Source of the DNA: Dichetophora obliterata
Taxonomy: Eukaryota > Arthropoda > Insecta > Diptera > Sciomyzidae
DNA: 64,000 nt
NCBI GenBank assembly: GCA_963920525.1
Contig: OY986435.1
Location: 266,360,799 to 266,424,798, forward strand
Direction of reading: 5' to 3'
Shown here: positions 25,301 to 37,300 of the stretch, in pieces
Position numbering within the stretch: the stretch's first letter is position 1
Layout: every line of letters starts with the position of its first letter
Translations under genes and position numbers: made by a program
The notes under the pieces: generated by a model
Told to the model about the DNA's origin: nothing
The model's database searches: none
Seen by the model: the letters and a program-made list of their open reading frames with translations, nothing else

Positions 25301-28300
25301 TTGTTTACCGTTCCGTTCAACTGAAAATGAGCTTCATCGCTCATTTTTTGAAAGCACGTTGAGTTTTCACTATTGACTTGTTTTGTTGAATGTAAATTTC
25401 AACAATTTTAGAGCGTTCGCGTGGCGTGTACTGTTCCACTGTAAACATTTGCTTGGAATGACGCTTCAAACGCGGTATGTCATTAGTCGATTTGGCATCA
25501 CTGCGGAAAGTTACAGTGTTGCCAGATGTGCGTTTCGAATAAGGGCTACCCTGTACTTGCTTAAAAACCATTGTGGTTTCTCGTGATTAATGATTTTTTT
25601 TTTTGTAAGGACGCACTTTTCAAAGAGATTTGTAATGTTTTCAGAAAATGTAGTTGATCGTTAAAAATTATCATACAGTACATTTTAATACATTTTTTAA
25701 GTTCAGTCAGATATAGTTTTAAACTTTTAAGTGCTATAAAAGTTCTAAAATCGGCGTAAAAATTCGCATGACTTTGTTGCGACCAGTGTAATTTTATACA
25801 GTTGGCAACTCTGTTATCGATACACGCTCGTGATGAGTATCGAGGCCGAAACTTGTGCTGAATTAGTGTGTGTGTTCGTGCTCTAATTTAAATTAATTTT
25901 ATTCACTCACTGACTCAGTGATTCACTCAATGATTGACTGACTGACTGACTGAGTTGACTGACTAAACGACTGCCGGAATATGTGGCTAGCTAACGGAAT
26001 TGCTATCTGTCCTAACGAGTGGCTGGTATACATCACTTATAACAGTAGCGTAGCAAGGTAACGCGGGGGGGGGGCCGGTCCGTCCCGGGTGCACAGCCAG
26101 ATGGGGTAAAAAATTAACCAAAAATGGTTCCAACATAAATTTTTATTATAATGCACAATTTTTGGTATAATAAAAAGTTTTTTTTTTGATATGAGTGCAT
26201 AATTTAATACCAAAGAATATATATTTTTCCAATATCTATGACTGAACTTATTATATTGACTGCACTTCCTTTCATTACAGATGTCAAAAGGTGCAAAAAT
26301 ACCTGAAAGCACTCCTTACAACGAGTTCGTATCAATTAAAACAATATATATTTTGTTTGGTGTGGGGTGCAATTATTATAGAGATTAATTAAAAATGCTC
26401 ATATAATTAATATATGATAATGATAAGATTGTGCCACAATTGTTTTCTATTACATAAAGTTTTGCTATATGAATGCGTCTGTGTAACTAAATAAGAACTG
26501 AAACTATGTAATGGTTTTTTGGAAGTGGTCAGTAAAGTATGCAATACAAATCGTAAATCAGAGAGTATCTGGATAGGTTTTATTCAGAACTTCAGAGCTG
26601 AACAAAATCAATACAAAAAATTCAAAATGTATTTGAAGCAATCCTGCCATCGAACTTGCTAACTGCAGATTTGAATACAAAGATCGGTCAAAGTCAATGA
26701 TGAGGTCAACGAAAAAGAGTTAACGATTGAAATACCAAATAGGCGCCTTAACGCACCTGCAGACATTGCTTTCGAAACACATATAACCCATTCACAAATT
26801 CGAATTATTCGAAGAGTCGTTGTCGAAACTAACACTTGGTATAAAATCATTCTTAACGATATACGTTACTATTGGCTCATGCAAAAGAAGTTTTTCCAAA
26901 CTTAAATTAATTAAAAATTATTTACGGTCTACAATGGGGCAGTCAAGACTTACAGACCTTTCAATTGACCTTTCTATTGAAGACAAAGATGTTAGTTGAC
27001 TTGAGAGACGAACATTGATTTTGATGAAGTTATCGAACAGTTTGCATTTCTGTAAGCAAGATAGAAGAAATTTTAAATCTTGATAATAACTTAAAGTTTG
27101 ATTTTATGAAGGAATAATTTTATTTATATTTTTTCAGACACCGAATCGATAAATTAAATAGTGCAGAAGTTAAATATACTCGATGCAGCTTAACAAAATA
27201 ATTGTAACAATAAAAAATTATAAAAAACCGGAGTGAAATACTGCCGTCCTAAGAAAGAAAGTGACAAATGCCAAAATTCCGAAATGTAGGAAAAAGCAGA
27301 TTTGCAACCGTGAATGAGTTTCTAATTTTTGTGGTTAGCGAAGATTACCCATTTTCAACTCCGAGTGACTGAAAAATTTAAGTAAAGTGGTCACTTCTAA
27401 GCTAAGTATCTCAAAACTACTCAAATGGAGATATGACTTTTTTACTTAGGAGAGTAGAATAAGCTACCCATATCGCGGGTAGAGTGTTAACTAGGCGTGG
27501 AGTTGTGTATTTCAACGGGGTGCCGTGGCCCAAAGATAGGCAGAGATTTTAGATAGGCCTCGTTCTTTGCCAAGGAGAAAGTCATGCCCATCCAGCATGA
27601 CTTAATTTGGTACCTTTGAAGGCTGTTGTGTTTTGCGAACACCGTGAGCTAAGGCCAAAGCGGCAGTGCGTTCACGTTAACAACATCATGGATTTCTGTC
27701 AATTTTGATAGTAGTTTTTGATTTTTTTTTTCTTTTACTTTTCTTTGCTCAGTGTAAAGCTTTCACGAAATATTTTAAATACTTGGCAGCACTTTTGATT
27801 CTGTGGAAAATTAAATGTTACTTCAGCTTTAGGACTTAAATATTTTTTTTTTTTAATTAATGTATTTGGGCTTCCTAAGCCTTAATATGCAAAGAATTTA
27901 CACTTTAAATTGGGTTAGGAGATAAAATTCGCGAAAACTTCAAACATCAGTTTAATTTTATGAAAACCAATTGGTTTTTTTTAATGTTAATGGCAGAGGA
28001 TTCTGCCTTAATTTTTTATACCATATGAGCTCTTACTATAAACTAAGAAAAATGATTTTGCCTTCTTCTACTATCATATAATAATTAATTATTTCACTTT
28101 TATTCACATAAATCAAAGGTATTCGCTTTATTTCTTAAATTTCTTTTAAGGAGTTGTATTTTTTATAGTTATTATTTTCTGCATTCCTTTCTCTCAGTAG
28201 TCCCAGTGAAGTAAACATTTCACTTTAATATGTACACTGGAAAAGGTAATAACAAAATACACAGAAGTACATTAATTCCCGCTTAATTACACTAGCGAGA

Positions 28301-31300
28301 ATGCTTACATTTTTGTTCAGTTAACCGGGAAACTCAACGAAATAGCGCTCAATCAAAATGACTCGATGCTCAATAAAAAAAATACTCCTCAACTGCACTT
28401 TTTTTTTAATTGCACTGGATAACATGTAAAATGCACCCGGACTAAAGTAATTTTTTATGGGTCAGTGATCACGATCGCGATTTTTCGAGATATCGGTAAA
28501 AAGGCGTGTTTTAGGTAGTGGATCAACACAAACCTAAATATCTCATTATTGGTAATTCGAGAGTAATATTCCATAAATTCTTAAAAAAGCAATAAAATTA
28601 CGAATTGAGTGATATTTTCTTTCATTTCCCAGAAAGCCGTGTGCCACATTTTTGGGGAACAATTAAGCGGGATTTTTTATATTGATTTTATTCAATGGCT
28701 CAAATTTTTATGAGCAAACAACCGGGGAATTCAATTAAGCAGGAATCAATTAAACGAGAATAACACCGTACATTTCTAATGGGAGCGAAATATTGAGACA
28801 ACTTTTCGTTCATTAAAGCAGGGAAATGAATAAACCAGCCGTTAGTGTGGTGGAAAAAAGTCACGCCATTAGTGTGGTGGGCATGACATACCGTTAAAGT
28901 AAAAGTCGTATAAAAAAAGTCGATTAAAAAAATTTAATCTAAAAAGTTCAGATCGCTTCTGATTTCTTGATTGAATTACTATTAATAATTAATATTTTAA
29001 GTGCCTTGCAATTTAAACAAAAAAAAAAAGTTTTATTGAAACCTATACTACGTACAATATATTGAACGAAATAAGGTCTCTGGGGTATGTCATGTCACCC
29101 CACCACACTAACGGCGGGTTAAGTGTGATGCAATTGTAATAATATTTTTGGAGTTATCTCAGGATCGCCATGTACGCGCCTTTTAAAAATAATAAAAAAA
29201 GGACTCGCGTTTCATAAAGAAAAAAGTTCTAGGACCTGCCTAATTGGTTGCTGGCAAAGTTCGCCACTGGCGCTATTTTAAATATCCTTTTTTATGCCGT
29301 TTACTAAAAAAGTGCAGAGGCTCAAAGGGTTTAAGTCGGCAGCTATTAAAGCTCAAGACTTATTGAAATGAAAATAGTTGGCAGCTGTTAGAGCTCAAAA
29401 CTAGATAGACTTTATTTGAATTTTGTTCGTTCTTTTATAGTGTGTATAACGGTATTTTGTCTTAAAACTAGTTAACAATTGTTTTTGTATTTAAAAAGTA
29501 AACAAAATCATATGTTCTTAAATTAGAGTAAAAGTAATAGTAGAATATCGTATACATATTTTTAACTTAGTAATAGTAGTACAATGTGTGTGAGTGAGTA
29601 GACTTAGATTATAAGAAAACGTAAACATAATCATATGTTAACATATTTGTATAGGAGTAAAAGTAAAAATGTAATTTCATATATTTTGTATTCAGCAATA
29701 TTAGAACATGTGTGCGAATGAAATAGATAGTAGTGCTTGGTATGAACATATGTTCTTATTGTTAGAATATTATCTTAGTATAATACAATAAAGGTGATGC
29801 GTACCGTAAAGGTGTGTATCTTTTAAATATGTTTTATAATTGTTTATTTTAGTATTTTATAATGTAGAAGTGTATACATTACACAATTATGCGGGGACTA
29901 CTGTACACTAAAAGCTATTTATTTCACTTAATTACTGTTTCCTTTTTTAATTCTGACACTTATTTCATTTTGGATAAGGATATCCGACTTTCGGGGGTGC
30001 AAAATTTCATTTTCGCTCCTGGTGCTAGCAACCCTAGCTGCGCCACTGACTAATATATACATCAGCGCGTACTTTATTCAACTTGCATTCCTTTTTATGC
30101 ATTTTTTTTTCCTATGCTTTTTCTAGTTGGTTTTGTTGATGCTTTGTTGTTTTTTTTAGTTTGTTGTTTTTGTGGCCCAGATCTGGTTTGGCATTAGCTA
30201 TATATCTATGCATCTGAGCACAGAGCTATGGATGTGTGCGTGTGTGTGTGTGACTGTTTTTAGCTGTATCTGTGCGTTGTCTGTCACAACCTTTGCATTA
30301 TAGTTGCGCTAAATGGCTAAGCACATTTACAGCAACAATGAAAACAACAACATTATAAATATGACCAACAAAACATCTAATTAAAATCTTGCATAAGTGA
30401 AAACAATTTTGAAGGACAATTCTTTGTGTTTTTTCAGGTTTTTTTAAATATATTTTTTTTTTCTAATGCAGCTTTCATATTAAATGCAAATTCATATTAA
30501 AATGTGAAAATAGTTGTGAATAAATTTCGTAATACGAAAATATATACATACCTCTGTCTGTTGGGCGGTTACTTAAAAAAACTTTGCTGTCCGCTTGGTT
30601 GACCGATTAGATGGTTGGCTGGTTGGCTGGCATCTAACTATAATCTACCTACATTATAACTAATATTATTTCAAATGACTTTTTATTTTATTACGAATTT
30701 TATAAGTTATGAAATATTTTGACCTAGTGCCATATTGTTATCTCTCTTCTAATCAATGTTTTTTCTCCAATTTTTTTTTCTTTCTTGCAGGTGAGTCTGT
30801 TTGTTCTGGAATTGAGGTTGAAATTGAAAATAATAACAATAACAATCATTTTCATCATGGTAAGCTACATCATTGTTTCATTGTGTCATTCCAATATGTC
30901 ATCGATTAATTTAAAACTACAACAACAACAACAAAAACAACAACTACAACTACAAATACAACTAAAACTATAACTTAGCTTAAAATTTAAACTAAAACTT
31001 AAACTTATTAATGCCTCTGTTAATAAATTCTTTCCTGTTTTATTTCAAGCACTTTCACTTTCACTGATAATTTTTGCTTTTAATTTTGTTGATAGCTTGT
31101 GATTAATGCGATTGTCTGAAGAAGAGCTTTCCTTGAATTTGGGTAAATATTTTTTCATTACATAAATGCATTGATTTTCGTACAGAAAAAAGAACGTGTT
31201 TTTCGGTCGATTCTTCAATTGTTTTGGAATTTTGTTTTTTTGCTGGTCTGGTTTAAGCATTTGATACTAAACTATTTCATAGATTCCGGGTTTGAATTAG

Positions 31301-34300
31301 GCAAGGGCGTAAGCAGGGAGAAAGGGGGTAATTGCCCCCTAAATCTGAGATTTTTTTAATCCATGGCTTTTTTAATAGTTTCAATATGTGATCCTGTTTT
31401 AATGTGTAGTTTTACCTTTTTCTTTGAATCCAGACCTGATGCCTTTGCTGTCAAAATGGCCGAAAGTTTTTAAAATTAAATTGGCAAAAAAACTCCTTTG
31501 CTAAAAAGTATTCCAATAACAAAATGAACGTTAGTTAAGAAGGGGTGAAAAAGGCGTGGTCAAAATTAAGTATGCCACAATATAATCTAGGATGCACACG
31601 ATATGTATTTCAAATTCGAATGAAATCAATTGAGCGGTTGGAACTTTACAGACTTGAAATTATTTTTAATTTTGTGACAAATTTAATAACCATACTTTAA
31701 CCTTTTGCAGTTCGAATTTGAAAAATCCAAGAAAATAATTTGAAGATAAGATTATTTGAAATGTAAAATCTTAAAAAGAAATTCAATTCATTTTATATAT
31801 CAGCATTTATGTAAGTTCTACGTATACCCATAATATTTATATTTAACCCTTTCTCTCCCGAATTTTAATTAACTATGAAAAATCCTGAAACTGCATTTTA
31901 GGAATACACTTTATCATTTATGTTTGAAAAACGTAAATAAAATATATTGGAAATTCTTGGTAATGTAAAGGATTTTAACCCTTTCAATGACTAGGCTAAA
32001 CCAAGAACGAAATAATTTTTTTGAGGTAATATTTCTATCATTTAGATTCAAAGAAGATGAAAACAAAAACATAAATTTGAGTTTTACCAGCGCTACTTAC
32101 GTTTTGCAAGCTTGTACAAAGAAACAAAAGTTCTGCACAAACAAATTTTTTTTTAATCCCTTGAAGGTTTTTCAAACCTTTAGAACTTTATTTTTTAAAC
32201 CCTCTTAATATTATTTTCATTAAAGCCATAATAAGATAAAAGAACATAAATTTGATTTTCGTCCGGTTGATTTTTCTTGTAACATAGGAAAAATAAAAAA
32301 ATTTTTTTCCTTCGGCACAAAACCGAAAATCCAACTGACTTTAATGCCAAATATCTTTCTAATTTTATTTTTAGTGATGTTGGTTAATATTTTTTAATAG
32401 AACCAAACGATTTAATTTAAAATGAAGCGATGCAAAATAAAAATAAAAATTACTTTCTGACGTGTCCAATGTATTGGGCAAATCCACTGAAAGGGTTAAA
32501 TAAACTTGTTTTTAACATTTTAACCCATTTTATACCGCGCTGCAAGAATGGTTCAATTTTTTGCTATAAAGTATATTTCTAGAGTAATTAGGGTCCCCTG
32601 ATTCAAAATCCGCCATGAAAAATTTCACAATCCATCCGTTTTTTCGTTATGTCAAAAAATCAAATGTTCGATTAATCGAACGTTGGCTGGCGCTTATCCC
32701 ATTTCTATTTTCGTGTTAACACAATAGAAATGGGTGAGACGCTGTCCTATGCTGGTAAAATTAAAATTTGACATAGCGTATTTGTATGGGATTTTATGGT
32801 ATGGGAAGGTGTTGCCAGGTCATAATTTTTTTTATTGCAAAATATAGCTTTGTCCTTTGGCTAAAAGACCTCATCATTACTTCCTTTTTTTAACTATACT
32901 ATACATATATATTTTATATTATTTACAAGAAAGGCTTATTGGCTAGGTATTTTTCAACCAAACCCCCACCCCCTTGAAATTATGGTGGGTGATGGTGAAT
33001 ACTATTTTCAAATAGCCAATGACACGAAGTAATATATAGTATCAATGATCTTCCTGATTTAATTTACTTTCATAGTTAACAAAAATTATTGAAAATGGAT
33101 GCGTTCGATTAATCGAACACTGGTAGAAAATGGGTTAAGGCCATTAAAAAACTTTGACCGAGCTTCTATTGGTCAATTGTACTGTGCGTGTTATTAAATG
33201 TTTGAACACAAATGATCGAGCCGATTCCGAACGGCTTATGTTCTCAAGAAGCTTTATTATGGCAGTTTTTACTCTCTGAGCTTTGCCATTGTCTGCAGAG
33301 AGGTGACGGCTGAACAGAAAAATTAATTCATTTGAAAAAACATTCTGTCTGAGCTGGAATTGAATCCGGGCTACCGTGGTTCTTTAGCTTAGAGGCCACG
33401 CACTCTACTCACTAGGCTACGGCCGCCACCAGCTACGGACAACATCTAGCTATTTTTTTGCAAATTTTGCATTTTTTCCACAAACGAAATTAATTGTTTG
33501 TAAAAGTAATTACATATTTGTAATAAAATATGAATTCACGATAACTTTTTCGATGAAACAACCATGGTTTTAAATGTATATAAAAGCCAAATCTGCACAT
33601 GCCATGTGTTTCTTAAGATTGGATTAACGCTTGCTATGGTTGAAAAAAAAACATTCAAACAAAATAATAAATATGCTTAGGAGAGGGTGAGCAGGGGTAA
33701 TATCAAAGGGGGTTCCATTGCATTTTTCCTTAAAAAAGTAGAATGACAAATTTTGTGTCAAACTGTAATAGTTTTTGCATAAAAATGATACATCATATGA
33801 AAGAGTATAAAAATGGCAATTTCCGGTTTAAATTATTTTGACAACAAAAGCAACTTTTGTACCATTTTTTGAACTTTTTTTAAAAAAAAGAATAAAAATA
33901 TAAATCCATAACTACCAGTACTATTGCTTTTATTTTTTTTCAAGTACTTTGATTGAACTCTTGGACAAAAGAAGATTGAACGAAATGTATTAAAAAAAAA
34001 CAACGAAGATTTTGGCGTCGAAAGTCAAAACTTTGAATTTGAAAGAGTTTGTTTGGCTTTGGGTAACGATGTTATCACCATCATCTGCTCCCATCAAATT
34101 TATTTTGGATTCATCGGAAAATACGACTTCTTTCCAATCATGAGCTGACCAATTGTCACGTTGTTTGTACCATTCCAGGCTTTTACATCGTATTTTCGCC
34201 TTCAAGTGGTTTTTTTTGCAGGTCGGTATGACTCTAGTAGGCCCATATCATTTAGTCCTCGCAGTATTGTTGGGGTTGAACAGCTTTACTCTGATTGGCT

Positions 34301-37300
34301 TAGAAGGTGCTCCTGCAATTTTAAGGCAGATGCAAACCGATTTTTGACGCACAACCGCTTCAATTGAGCGAAATTTTTGCTACTTCATACTAGAGGTCTT
34401 CCAGAGTACTTTCGTTCGTCCTTGCTGCCAGTCGCACGATAAGAGGCCAGAAAACGACGTATGGATGACTCATTGCATTCTATACGCCTTAAAGTTAGGT
34501 TGATGCGGTAGCCATTGTATGTGCGTAAAACATACCGCTCGTACTCAGACCAATAATGTTCATTGTGATACCGCTGCGCACTCAGCTTTCAGTCCGATTG
34601 GAACCACATTAAGCTTTTGGTGAAGCTTATTAGACGTTTGACGCTTGTCCTTGTCAGGTCGTCAAGCTCAGAAAAGAAGAACGAACCCAGATGTTTATGC
34701 CTTATTCTAGCGAGCGCAGAACAGGAACATAGAAGGTGGGAGATGCCTTGTTGTTCTCAATGTTGGGTGATGATGTGGGGTACTTTTTAAGCAGCAGTTT
34801 GATGATTACCAACGGAATGCTCGGTGAGTCGGAGATCCACTGATGTCACCACGGTATCGTTTCTAGCAAGCTCGTCTCCTTTTTTGTTTCCTCGTATGCC
34901 CTTATGCCCTGGTACCCATATTTAGCTAATGTTGAAATAGTTTGATATAGTTTGAAGTTGATAGATACTTGCTTAATCGATTTGATTGCAGCTTGGCTCT
35001 CCAAGAAAATGTATATTTCTCGCTTTGAGTTAACATTCTCTGAAAGTCGTGTTGAAACTTTATTAGTTGACATCATTTTGACTTGGAAAACAATACAGTG
35101 ATCAGGCAGTCTACGAGCCAGGGATACTCCTTATTCTTTTGAGTAAACACAATACCCGACCTTTTCATTTAATTTTTACCGATTTGTAAGAAGTGTTGTT
35201 ACCCTGGTTGCCACGGCGCACCATTATTACAGTATATCGTAAGTATACACAAAGGGCAGCAGTGGTTTGCAGTAATCAGTCTTTGGTGCAATTAAATTGA
35301 ATTTGTAGAGTATGTATGCGTGACCTGTTCCCAGGTTTTTCCATACTCCAGTTTCCCTCATTTTGACCGCCGAGCACGCTGCTCTTTGCCTGATAACCAA
35401 GTTCAGCGGTGGAAGGTGAAGTATGGTCTCTAAAGCCGCAGTCATTCTTTCCGATGCCATTCTTTGGACTTTTTGGAGCTGGTTTAAATATGTGACATTG
35501 TCCAAGGATGGCCACCATATCGTTGCTCCGTATAGAAGTATAGGTCTAATGACCCTTGTATATAGCCAGTGAACGATACGGGGGAAAACCCATATTTTGT
35601 TCCTATAGCTTTTTTGTTAGACATTGCAACTGCCATGTTTTTTGAACGCCTAGAAATATTAAGTTTCCAACTCAGCTTCCTTTTTAGAACGGTTCCTAGA
35701 TACTTAGCATTGTCCTAAAGGGACAGTGCAGATCCATTTAGCATGTTTGGCGTAAGGGTCGGAATTTTGTGTTTCCTTGTGAGGAGGACCAGTTCTGTTT
35801 TGCCTGGATTTATTCCGAGAGCACAGGGTTCGGCCCATTGCTCGAGTTTGCAAAGAGCTCTTTGCATAACGTCGCATAGAGTAGTGGGAAATTTTCCTCT
35901 GACTGCGAGTGCTATGTCGTCGGCGTAGTCTGCCACTACACAGACCTCCCTCTGCAGAGACGGAAGTACGTTGTTAACTACCAGATTCCAGAGGAGTGGA
36001 GATCTTGTCACCGATCTTAAAGCTATTATTCACACCTAAACTAAGCAACTCTAATCGTATAGATTGTAGTGTTACATTATTGAATGCTCCCTCTATGTCT
36101 AGGAAAGCAACTAGAGTGGGTTCATTATGCAGGAAGGATCTTTAGATGGTCTTGACCAGTGAGTGTAAAGCCTTCCCTTGCTGTATGCATGCAGTGAAGC
36201 TGATGTTTGGCTCATGCAGCCATTGAATATAATAATCATTGAATATAATATACAAAGCCAAGGTAGATTAAACTCCGCAGTCTCTTGTATTTCTACAGGG
36301 TAAGCATCATCAGGCTCTGGTGATTTAAAATTATTTACCGCCTATTTTAGTTTCCTATCGGAGACTATGCTTACAGTATCTTGCGGCAAAAATCATAATT
36401 ATACCGTTTACTAGGAAATATAAACTTGAACACCTTAAACCTATAAGGCTAGACGGAACAGAGGTATAATTCGGAAGATTCAGAAAATAAGTTTTTTCAG
36501 AGATGGAAACATATATAAGCGAAATACCAAAGAAGGCTGTTTGAATCTCTGGAAAAAGCTATGGATGCACCCCACAAATACTGCGATGGATATATACAAT
36601 GATCCTAAGTCTCATGATTGCATATGGCTCTGCCACCTGGGCAGGAAAAACAAAACAACACAGTCATCGCTGCGTGTGAATCCTCAACAGAATTCATTTC
36701 AATATAAAAAGATAAACCAGTACATGATTACATGGTTCACACACTGACGGTTCGCTCACTGAAGAAGGGACCAGAGCAGGAGTCAACGGACCAGGAATTA
36801 AATTCCGTATACTTAAACCGTATACTTTAACCTGGAACGTGAATACCGGAACCAAAACATAGCTTTCCTATCCGATAGTCAAGCGGCTATAAAGATACTG
36901 AAATCTCATCAGGTGACCTCAAAACTGGTGATGGAGTGTCTTGATAAACTTAATACGCTTGGCGAATAAAACCGGGTCTGGATCCTGTGGATTCCGTATA
37001 AAATGAAAGGAAATTACCGACGAAGTCGCCAAAAAAGGAGCATCAACTCGTTTTATTGGTTCGGAACCATTTTGTGGAATAGGTAAAGCGATCCTCTACC
37101 TTTCGATAGGGAAAGATAAAGAAAAACAAAGAGGAACATACAGGGAAAATCTGACTTACCACATAATACCAGATAATGCATTGAAATCAATAGATATAGG
37201 AGCAATACTAGCTTTTCTCTCAGAGATTGGATAAAAGGGGGTTCTTTAGTTTCATGAAGGGGCACAATAGATTATAAGGTTGCAGTGCAAATCCCAACAA

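Larger units (their letters stand above)
26043..30048 (+). mobile_element. Old hAT element (ZMYM/ZBED-like ends) with nested insertions
   Basis: Left end CAGTAGCGTAGCAAGG followed by a long G run; right end CTAGCTGCGCCACTG, whose complement CAGTGGCGCAGCTAG matches it. Flanking octamers ACTTATAA and ACTAATAT agree at 6 of 8. Transposase C-terminal remains are at 26640-27060, and smaller elements sit at 28235-28768 and 28835-29118. About 4 kb. The rest of the interior (27060-28230, 29119-30040) is AT-rich with no gene seen. Confidence 0.55.

Noticed and set aside
27480..27700. More GC-balanced stretch considered as a gene fragment
   Set aside because: No frame stays open for a useful length and no motif was recognised.
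33350..33429. Functional tRNA gene on the minus strand
   Set aside because: The B box is decayed and the whole segment is repeated with its body at 53227-53526.
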